This document shows positions 5,083 through 9,731 of a stretch of DNA of 9,731 nt, one piece after another; positions within the stretch are counted from its first letter, which is position 1, and each line of letters begins with the position of its first letter. Below the pieces are notes generated by a model, which was not told the origin of the DNA, did not search any database, and saw nothing but the letters and a program-made list of their open reading frames with translations. The stretch is from an uncultured Oscillospiraceae bacterium (GTDB taxonomy: Bacteria; Bacillota_A; Clostridia; Oscillospirales; Oscillospiraceae). The position numbers were made by a program, and so were the translations under genes. Location of the stretch: contig CALXDE010000015.1 in assembly GCA_944386965.1 (NCBI GenBank), positions 1 through 9,731 on the forward strand. Reading direction: 5' to 3'.

Positions 5083-7221
5083 ATGCGAAAGAAACTGCTG
5101 TCACTGCTGCTGGCCCTGGCCGTTGTCCTGGGGCTGGCCCTGCCCGCCGCGGCGGAGGATGCCGACGCGGCCCTTGCCCGGGTGACCGAGCGCGTGAAGA
5201 ACACCCTGGACCTGGACACCGCGGGGTATGACACCTTCCGGGGCGACCGGTACGAGGGGGAGCTCTCCGCCTCCTGGACCCTCCGCTGGAGCGGGACGGA
5301 GGGGGACCTCACGATCCAGGCCCAGGACGACGGTACTATCACCAATTACCGCCTGAGCCAGGACGACTATGTGACCAACACCGTGGACTTCCCCGCCTTT
5401 CCCAGCGGGGACGCCGACGCCGCGGCCCGCTCCGCCAGGGCCTTTTTGGACAAGGTGCTGGGACGGGGCGAGAGCGTGGAACTGGACGAGCCCCGGGGCA
5501 TGGACACCCTTTTTGGGGACAGTTTCCGCTTCAGCGGAACGGTCCTCCTGAACGGCCTGCCCTCCCCCCTGGACTACTCCATCACCGTCCGGGCCTCGGA
5601 CAACACGGTGACCAATTTCAACCGCACCGCGCCGGAGAATCTGTTCCTGGGGGAGGTGCCGGGGAGCCGGGCCTCCGTCAGCGGGGAGAAGGCCTTTGAG
5701 ACGCTGGCGGACACCCTGGAGCTGAAGCTGGAGTACGTCCGCGGCGAGGAGGACGATTCCGCCGCCGTCCTCCGCTATCTCCCGGCGGACACGGACCTCT
5801 TCTATGTAGACGCCCGGACCGGAGAGGCCCTCAACATGACGGAGCTGGGGGGCGTCGGGAGCATGGGCGGAGGCGCGGAGGCTGGGGACGCCACGGCGGA
5901 CGGCACGGACAACGGTTTCACGGCGGCGGAGCAGGAGGGCATCGCCAAGCTGGAGGGGGTGCTGTCCTCCGCTGCCCTGGACAGCCGCCTGCGGGCGGAG
6001 AGCGCCTACGGCCTGGGGGACTATACCCTGTCCTCCGCGGCCTATCAGCTCATGGAGGAGACGGAGGAGCAGCGCGAGCAGGTGCTGTGCGTCCTCTCCT
6101 ACGCGGCGTCCAACGCGGAGGACTATCGCAGCCGCACCATCACCGTGGACGCCCGCACCGGGGAGGTGGAGTCGGTGTACTCCTACGCTCCCCGTCTGGA
6201 GGAGGACGAGAAGCCGGCCCTGACCCTGGCGGAGGCCCGGGAGAGGGCGGAGAGCTTCCTCACGGACTTTGCCGGGGAGCGGTGGGGGAGCCTGGCCCTC
6301 TACGAGAGCCGGGACAACACCGCGGACCACCGGCCCTGCTACACCTTCACCTATGTCCAAAATGCCAACGCCATCCCCTTCCCGGAGAACTGCTATACCA
6401 TCGCCATCGATGTCACGGATGGCTCGGTGTACACCCTCAGTTACCGCTATGACGAGGACGTGACCTTCCAGAGCCCGGAGGGGATCGTGGACGAGCGCGC
6501 GGCCCACGCCGCCTGGGCGGACACCTATGAGGCGGTGCTGGCCTACCGGCTGGTGCCCCGGCCTCTGAACGCCGGCGATGAGAAGGAGCGGCGGCTGCTG
6601 TCCCTGGGCTTTACCCAGTACTACGAGCTGCGCCTGACCTACGCCCTGGAGCGGGAGGAGGCGTGCCTGGGGATCGACGCCCACTCCGGCGAGCCGGTTC
6701 GGCCGGTGGAGGGGGAGAGCGGGGACTTCACCTACACCGACATTGCCGGAACCTGGGTGCAGGCGGAGGTGGAGAAGCTGGCGGCCTACGGCGTGGGGTA
6801 CGCCGGCGGCGTGTTCCAGCACCAGAAGAGCCTGAAGCAGTGGGATCTGGTGGCCCTGCTGGCCAGTTTGGAGGGCTACCGCATCGATCCGGCGGAGGCC
6901 GACGAGGCCCTGGTGGACGCGGCCTACTCCGCCGCCTGCCGCATGGGGGCCCTGGAGCGGAGCGAGCGGGACGAGGACAGGGCTGTCTCCCGGGGGGAAC
7001 TGGTGGCGTGCCTGCTGCGCTGCGCGGGGTACGGTCCGGCGGCGGAGCTGAAGGGCATCTACACCTGCTCCTATGCGGACGCGGCCTCCATCCCGGAGGA
7101 GGAACTGGGCTACGCGGCCATCGCCCAGGCCCTGGGAATGGTGGGGGCGCGGTACGACGGGACGCGCACCGCCACCCGGGGGGAGCTGGCCGTGATGCTC
7201 TGCCGCCTGCTGGAGCGGTGA
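5083..7221 (+). CDS. Secreted YcdB/YcdC-type repeat protein with C-terminal S-layer homology domains
   Basis: An extracellular, probably wall-anchored protein of 712 residues and unknown exact role. It opens with a Sec signal peptide (MRKKLL, a Leu/Ala/Val core at 5-20, likely cut after AAA near 24). The body (about 25-545) is built of PepSY-like YcdB/YcdC units, whose strand ends recur: QAQDDGTITNY (79-89), VRASDNTVTNF (169-179), YVDARTGEA (241-249), TVDARTGEV (354-362), AIDVTDGSV (441-449) and GIDAHSGEP (530-538). A linker rich in Gly, Ala and Asp (about 252-276) parts the halves. Residues 548-712 look like three SLH units of about 55 residues: the first opens YTDIAGTWVQAEVEKLAAYG, the second is weak, and the last ends TATRGELAVMLCRLLER. 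SLH domains bind secondary cell-wall polymer. GGGAGG lies 8 nt before the ATG. It is a single-gene unit ended by a strong hairpin. Confidence 0.85.
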   Translation: MRKKLLSLLLALAVVLGLALPAAAEDADAALARVTERVKNTLDLDTAGYDTFRGDRYEGELSASWTLRWSGTEGDLTIQAQDDGTITNYRLSQDDYVTNTVDFPAFPSGDADAAARSARAFLDKVLGRGESVELDEPRGMDTLFGDSFRFSGTVLLNGLPSPLDYSITVRASDNTVTNFNRTAPENLFLGEVPGSRASVSGEKAFETLADTLELKLEYVRGEEDDSAAVLRYLPADTDLFYVDARTGEALNMTELGGVGSMGGGAEAGDATADGTDNGFTAAEQEGIAKLEGVLSSAALDSRLRAESAYGLGDYTLSSAAYQLMEETEEQREQVLCVLSYAASNAEDYRSRTITVDARTGEVESVYSYAPRLEEDEKPALTLAEARERAESFLTDFAGERWGSLALYESRDNTADHRPCYTFTYVQNANAIPFPENCYTIAIDVTDGSVYTLSYRYDEDVTFQSPEGIVDERAAHAAWADTYEAVLAYRLVPRPLNAGDEKERRLLSLGFTQYYELRLTYALEREEACLGIDAHSGEPVRPVEGESGDFTYTDIAGTWVQAEVEKLAAYGVGYAGGVFQHQKSLKQWDLVALLASLEGYRIDPAEADEALVDAAYSAACRMGALERSERDEDRAVSRGELVACLLRCAGYGPAAELKGIYTCSYADAASIPEEELGYAAIAQALGMVGARYDGTRTATRGELAVMLCRLLER

Positions 7222-7261
7222 GGCGGCGCGGAACAAGAAGCTGACGGACAGAACAGAAGGG

Positions 7262-7297
7262 AGCCGGCCCCGCTGATGCGGGGCCGGCTTCCTTTCC
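7262..7297. terminator. Shared hairpin terminator between converging genes
   Basis: A perfect 12-bp stem (7262-7273 with 7278-7289) closes a TGAT loop and is followed on the plus strand by the T-rich TCCTTTCC. On the minus side the run-out is also pyrimidine-rich (CCCTTCTGTTCTG). It sits 40 bp past the stop of the S-layer-type gene and 33 bp past the stop of the facing minus-strand operon, so it may serve both. Confidence 0.8.
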
Positions 7298-7322
7298 GGA
7301 CCGCTCTGAGAAAGGCGGACCA

Positions 7323-7796
7323 TCAGTCCCGGTGGGCCTTGGCGGAGAAGGCATCCGCCTCCACACGGAAGACGGCCACCCCCTGCGTCATGGGGGCGGT
7401 GAAGGCAAAGTCCTGTCCCGTCTGGTGGAGGAAAATGGCCCGGAGGCCGGCGGCTTTTTCCTCCGCCGTCCGGCAGAATGCCGCCCGGCCCGTGCCGGTA
7501 ATGGATTCGTAGCGGTAACTGTAGTCACAGGGGGCGTCGCCGGCCGTCAGGGCGTGGCCGCCGTCCATCTCGAAGGCGACCTGGGGCGCGGCGGTGATGG
7601 CGCCGATCTTCCGCCCCTCTCGGGCGCTGTGGAAGTAGAGGGTGAGGCGCCCCTCCTCCAGCGTATAGCCGAAGTTCATGGGCACGATATAAAGTCCGGC
7701 GGCGTCCGCCATAGCCAGGCGGCAGACCTTGCACCGGTCCAGGATGTCCCGGATCTCCTGGGGCGCGGTGACGGCCCGGTCGCTTCTGCGCATCAT
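7323..7796 (-). CDS. Pyridoxamine 5'-phosphate oxidase-fold flavin protein, NimA-like
   Basis: A 157-residue split-barrel protein expected to bind FMN or a related cofactor in the cytoplasm; the substrate is unknown. Marks of the NimA-like branch are the start MMRRSDRAV, then VCRLAMADAAGLYIVPMNFGY (about 24-44), LYFHSAREGRKIGAI, VAFEMDG and YRYESITGTGRA. Some relatives are linked to nitroimidazole resistance, but most have no tested role, so none is assigned here. A longer in-frame reading would begin inside the upstream enzyme gene; AGGAGG (7803-7808) lies 6 nt before the ATG at 7796, and a second ATG follows at once. It starts 20 nt after the stop of the threonine aldolase-like gene, so the two form an operon. 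Confidence 0.88.
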   Translation of the reverse strand: MMRRSDRAVTAPQEIRDILDRCKVCRLAMADAAGLYIVPMNFGYTLEEGRLTLYFHSAREGRKIGAITAAPQVAFEMDGGHALTAGDAPCDYSYRYESITGTGRAAFCRTAEEKAAGLRAIFLHQTGQDFAFTAPMTQGVAVFRVEADAFSAKAHRD

Positions 7797-7802
7797 GAAA
7801 CC

Positions 7803-7808
7803 CCTCCT
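7803..7808 (-). promoter_or_regulatory. Ribosome binding site of the NimA-like gene, decides the start
   Basis: AGGAGG on the minus strand lies in the 20-nt gap after the upstream stop codon, 6 nt before the first of two tandem ATGs (7796 and 7793). It rules out the start at 7895 within the preceding gene. Confidence 0.85.
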
Positions 7809-7816
7809 CTCCGCGG

Positions 7817-8830
7817 TCACAGGGCGCGCAGCAGGCGGAGCAGCGCGTCCACATCGCTGTCCCTTGTGGCCCAGGAGGTGACGAAGCGGACGCACAGGCC
7901 GTCTCCCGCGCTCCCCTGGGGCTCACAGGCACAGGCGTCCATGAGCCGCCGGGCCTTGTCCGGCGGCAGAATGGGGAAGATCTGGTTGGAGGGGGAGTCC
8001 ACCAGGCAGGGAATGCCCAGCTCCCGCAGTCCGGCGCGGATGCGGTCGGCGGCGGCAAGGGCGTGCCGGGCCAGATCCAGATACAGCCCGTTCTGCAGAA
8101 TGGCGGAGAACTGGAGACCCAGCAGCCAACCCTTGGCCAGGATGGCCCCCTGCTGCTTCATGCTCCAGCGGAAGTGGGCGCGCAGGGCGGGCCGGACGAT
8201 CACCAGGGCCTCGCCGAACAGCAGACCGTTTTTGGTGCCGCCGATGGTGAAGGCGTCGCACAGGGCGGCGTATTCGGCGAAGGTGGTGTCGCCGGCGACC
8301 ATGGCCGCGCCCAGGCGGGCTCCGTCGCAATAGAGGAGCAGCCCCCTCTTCTGGCAGAAGTCGCTGATGGCGGTGAGTTCCGCCAGGGTGTATACCGTGC
8401 CCAGCTCCGTGGTGTTGGAGAGGTATACCAGCCGGGGCAGCACCATGTGCTCGCCGCTGTGGCTTTCCAGCACCTGGCGGAGCAGTTCGGGCGTCAGCTT
8501 CCCGTCTGCCGTGGGCACGGTGAGGATCTTGTGGCCGCAGGCCTCCACAGCGCCGGTTTCGTGGGTGCAGATGTGGCCGCTTTCGGCGGCAATGGCCGCC
8601 TCATAGGGCCGCAGGAACGCGGCGATGGCGGTCTTGTTGACCTGGGTGCCGCCCACCAGGAAGTGGACGTCCGCCTCCGGGGCGGCGCACAGGGCGCGGA
8701 TGGCGTCTGCCGCCTCCTGGCAGCAGCGGTCGGTGCCGTAGCCGGGCATCTGCTCCAGGTTGACGGCCTCCAGGGCCTTCAGGATCGAGGGGTGGGCCCC
8801 CTCGGAGTAGTCGTTGCGGAACGAGAGCAT
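7817..8830 (-). CDS. PLP-dependent threonine aldolase/beta-eliminating lyase family enzyme
   Basis: A fold-type I PLP enzyme of 337 residues in the low-specificity L-threonine aldolase group, which splits L-threonine or L-allo-threonine into glycine and acetaldehyde. Visible marks: FRNDYSEGAHPSILKAL (4-20), FLVGGTQVNKTAI (57-69), HICTHETGAVE with H90 as the likely ring-stacking residue, YLSNTTELGTVY (136-147), LLLYCDGARLGAAM with D169 facing the pyridine nitrogen, and GGTKNG with K200 as the expected Schiff-base lysine. Canonical LtaE enzymes carry an SKG-type sequence here, so this is a side branch and its substrate is uncertain. Length is normal. A longer in-frame reading starting at 8968 reaches back to the end of the lipoprotein gene; GGGAGG (8839-8844) sets the start at 8830. 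It is first in an operon with the NimA-like gene. Confidence 0.9.
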   Translation of the reverse strand: MLSFRNDYSEGAHPSILKALEAVNLEQMPGYGTDRCCQEAADAIRALCAAPEADVHFLVGGTQVNKTAIAAFLRPYEAAIAAESGHICTHETGAVEACGHKILTVPTADGKLTPELLRQVLESHSGEHMVLPRLVYLSNTTELGTVYTLAELTAISDFCQKRGLLLYCDGARLGAAMVAGDTTFAEYAALCDAFTIGGTKNGLLFGEALVIVRPALRAHFRWSMKQQGAILAKGWLLGLQFSAILQNGLYLDLARHALAAADRIRAGLRELGIPCLVDSPSNQIFPILPPDKARRLMDACACEPQGSAGDGLCVRFVTSWATRDSDVDALLRLLRAL

Positions 8831-8866
8831 GGAAAAAACCTCCCATCTTGTCAAGTCTGTTCCACC

Positions 8867-8894
8867 AGTATACCAGAAGCGGGGAAAAAGGCAA
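8867..8894 (-). promoter_or_regulatory. Promoter of the threonine aldolase-like operon
   Basis: On the minus strand TTGCCT (8889-8894, 4 of 6) is followed after 16 bp by TATACT (8867-8872, 5 of 6), preceded by TGG, an extended -10. The start would be near 8860, leaving a 30-nt leader with the ribosome site at 8839-8844. Confidence 0.65.
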
Positions 8895-8910
8895 CAGGGA
8901 AAGACGCTTT

Positions 8911-8930
8911 CTCTCCGCAGGCGCGGAGGG
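8911..8930. other. Hairpin after the lipoprotein gene, doubtful terminator
   Basis: A 6-bp perfect stem (8913-8918 with 8923-8928), extendable by a G-U and a G-C pair, closes an AGGC loop 34 nt past the lipoprotein stop. On the minus strand no T run follows, so termination is doubtful; it may only slow readthrough into the next operon. Confidence 0.35.
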
Positions 8931-8964
8931 AGGCCCTGGCGGCCCTGAACGGGACAGAGCCCTT

Positions 8965-9363
8965 TCAATCCGCCTTGACGGGCGGGTCGGAGGGATTTTC
9001 GACCGCGTACCAGTGATCGGCCAGGAGGATCGCGGCGGAGCCGTAGTTTACATAAGAAAATTCCAGATCGCCGCCATTATAGCGAAAGTCCCATTGTACG
9101 CCGCCGGCATAGTGGTTGGGTGCCTCTGTTTCGTCAAGGGGAGCTTCCTCCCGTACCAGAGCGGCTGCCCATGCCTGAACGGCGGCGGCTTCCTCCTGGC
9201 CCAGGGGGCGCGTTATCTGCGAGGAATACACAGAATAGGTGACTTCTGCTGTCTCGATATTCTCAGGAAATACCAGAGCGGCGTTTCCCTGGCCGCCTTC
9301 GCCGGAGCACCCTCCCAGCAGAAGGATCGCCAGCGCCAGCGCGCATGGGAAAATTTTTTTCAT
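8965..9363 (-). CDS. Small lipoprotein of unknown function
   Basis: A 132-residue protein with a lipoprotein signal: MKK, a hydrophobic core (residues 4-16) and the lipobox LGGC with the lipidated cysteine at C19. It would be tied to the outer face of the cell membrane. The mature part is acidic and rich in aromatic residues, with WDFRYNGGDLEFSYVNYG and DHWYAVENPSDPPV near the end; no family is recognised. Two WxxxY/DxxY-like strands suggest a small beta-rich domain. A start 25 codons upstream is in frame but has no ribosome site and would bury the signal; AGGAGG (9373-9378) lies 9 nt before the chosen ATG. It is divergent from the helicase gene and 134 bp from the aldolase-like gene, which has its own promoter. 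No convincing promoter was found for this gene. Confidence 0.8.
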   Translation of the reverse strand: MKKIFPCALALAILLLGGCSGEGGQGNAALVFPENIETAEVTYSVYSSQITRPLGQEEAAAVQAWAAALVREEAPLDETEAPNHYAGGVQWDFRYNGGDLEFSYVNYGSAAILLADHWYAVENPSDPPVKAD

Positions 9364-9372
9364 GTTGACCGA

Positions 9373-9378
9373 CCTCCT
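9373..9378 (-). promoter_or_regulatory. Ribosome binding site of the lipoprotein gene, decides the start
   Basis: AGGAGG on the minus strand, 9 nt before the ATG at 9363. This start puts the Lys-Lys and hydrophobic stretch at the N-terminus, as a lipoprotein signal needs; the ATG at 9438 does not. Confidence 0.85.
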
Positions 9379-9466
9379 AAATCGTTTGTTCCGCGCCTCT
9401 TTGCTCTTATTGACGCAGAATTTTTCTGAATGTGCCATTTTCCCAGCGCGCTTCCCCGATCCTTCA

Positions 9467-9495
9467 TTGACCCGGCGGAAAAAGTGTACTACAAT
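9467..9495 (+). promoter_or_regulatory. Promoter of the UvrD/PcrA-like helicase gene
   Basis: TTGACC (9467-9472, 5 of 6) is followed after exactly 17 bp by TACAAT (9490-9495, 5 of 6). The start would be near 9502, giving a leader of about 75 nt, long enough to hold the hairpin at 9516-9534. Confidence 0.8.
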
Positions 9496-9515
9496 AGAAG
9501 CTCACGAGATCCCAC

Positions 9516-9537
9516 CGGCGGCCCAAGGCCGCCGTTT
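9516..9537 (+). other. GC-rich leader hairpin before the helicase gene
   Basis: An 8-bp perfect stem (9516-9523 with 9527-9534) with a CAA loop is followed by TTT then CTG. It lies about 15 nt after the predicted transcription start and 42 nt before the ATG. The short T run makes it a weak terminator at most; it could be an attenuator or a stabilising 5' hairpin. Confidence 0.5.
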
Positions 9538-9576
9538 CTGAGAAAAAACAGACCAGTAAAAGAAAGAGAGAACACT

Positions 9577-9731
9577 ATGACGCAGGATTTCATCACACGC
9601 TACCGCGCCGCCCGGCGCTCTGTCATCGCCCGGCGCTATCAGAGGCTCAACCCCCAGCAGAGGGAGGCCGTCCTGACGACCCAGGGGCCCCTGCTGCTGC
9701 TGGCGGGGGCGGGCAGCGGCAAGACCACGGT
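9577..9731 (+). CDS. UvrD/PcrA-type superfamily 1 DNA helicase (N-terminal part only)
   Basis: The gene runs off the window; 51 whole codons are present. After a basic leader (FITRYRAARRSVIARRYQRL) comes the Q-motif LNPQQREAV (24-32, with Q27/Q28) and the Walker A motif LAGAGSGKTT (42-51, with K49), the usual opening of ATP-dependent 3'-5' helicases of the UvrD/PcrA/Rep group. These unwind DNA in repair and in clearing replication forks. The leader of about 20 residues before the Q-motif is longer than in classical PcrA and hints at a clostridial side branch, but the rest of the protein would be needed to tell PcrA from AddA- or RecB-like forms. The ribosome site is poor (AAGAGAG, 9564-9570, 6 nt before the ATG), unlike the AGGAGG sites of its neighbours. 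It has its own promoter and a hairpin in the leader. Confidence 0.9.
   Translation, partial: MTQDFITRYRAARRSVIARRYQRLNPQQREAVLTTQGPLLLLAGAGSGKTT

Noticed and set aside
5101..7323. A 740-codon frame opposite the S-layer-type gene
   Set aside because: It is a codon-bias shadow: no ribosome site, low-complexity Arg/Gly/Leu/His content, and it runs across the terminator hairpin.
7332..8333. A 333-codon plus-strand frame opposite the NimA-like and aldolase-like genes
   Set aside because: It spans two well-supported minus-strand genes and has no recognisable domains.
8849..8854. A perfect TTGACA just before the aldolase-like ribosome site
   Set aside because: A -10 at 17 bp would fall inside the coding start with no TATAAT-like match; the extended -10 at 8867-8872 fits better.
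8831..8968. 46-codon extension of the aldolase-like protein
   Set aside because: It overlaps the operon promoter and the end of the lipoprotein gene, while the ATG at 8830 has GGGAGG and the normal family N-terminus.
1..9731. Mobile element, CRISPR, toxin-antitoxin or defence system
   Set aside because: No transposase or integrase motifs, direct-repeat arrays or paired small toxin/antitoxin frames were found; the gene set is housekeeping and surface-related.

Overview
The window reads as chromosomal DNA of a GC-rich, strictly anaerobic, Gram-positive bacterium, most likely a clostridial member of the Oscillospiraceae (Flavonifractor/Lawsonibacter-like). This placement is inferred from strong AGGAGG ribosome sites on nearly every gene, TTGACA/TATAAT-type promoters in AT-rich islands, a class III (oxygen-sensitive) ribonucleotide reductase, a Rex NADH sensor and an S-layer-anchored secreted protein. 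No phage, IS element, CRISPR, tRNA or rRNA is seen. No gap without a gene exceeds 300 bases.

Layout. (1) 23-3365, minus strand, in transcription order: rex (redox repressor), a 45-residue cysteine-rich membrane microprotein, a very GC-rich terminator, then nrdD (anaerobic ribonucleotide reductase) under its own promoter. (2) 3366-3600: divergent control region with the rex promoter and a probable Rex operator on one side and the rarA promoter plus a leader palindrome on the other. (3) 3601-4938, plus: rarA (mgsA), an AAA+ ATPase of stalled replication forks. (4) 5083-7221, plus: a secreted YcdB/YcdC-type protein with C-terminal S-layer homology repeats, ended by a hairpin shared with the converging genes. 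(5) 7323-8830, minus: a two-gene operon of a PLP-dependent threonine aldolase-like enzyme and a small NimA-like flavin protein. (6) 8965-9363, minus: an orphan lipoprotein. (7) 9577-end, plus: the first 51 codons of a UvrD/PcrA-type helicase, behind a strong promoter and a leader hairpin.

How the parts fit. The left third looks like a redox and anaerobic-growth neighbourhood. Rex probably controls itself through an operator over its own -35 box. nrdD carries two NrdR-box-like elements 31 bp apart centre to centre, one on the -10 region and one just past the likely start of transcription, which predicts repression by the dATP/ATP-sensing NrdR. rarA and the UvrD-like helicase are genome-maintenance genes, but a cell-surface and metabolic block separates them and nothing shows a joint function. 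The most notable item is the unlisted cysteine-rich microprotein between rex and nrdD. No clear new multi-gene system is visible; the rest are recognisable housekeeping families with some unusual local control elements.
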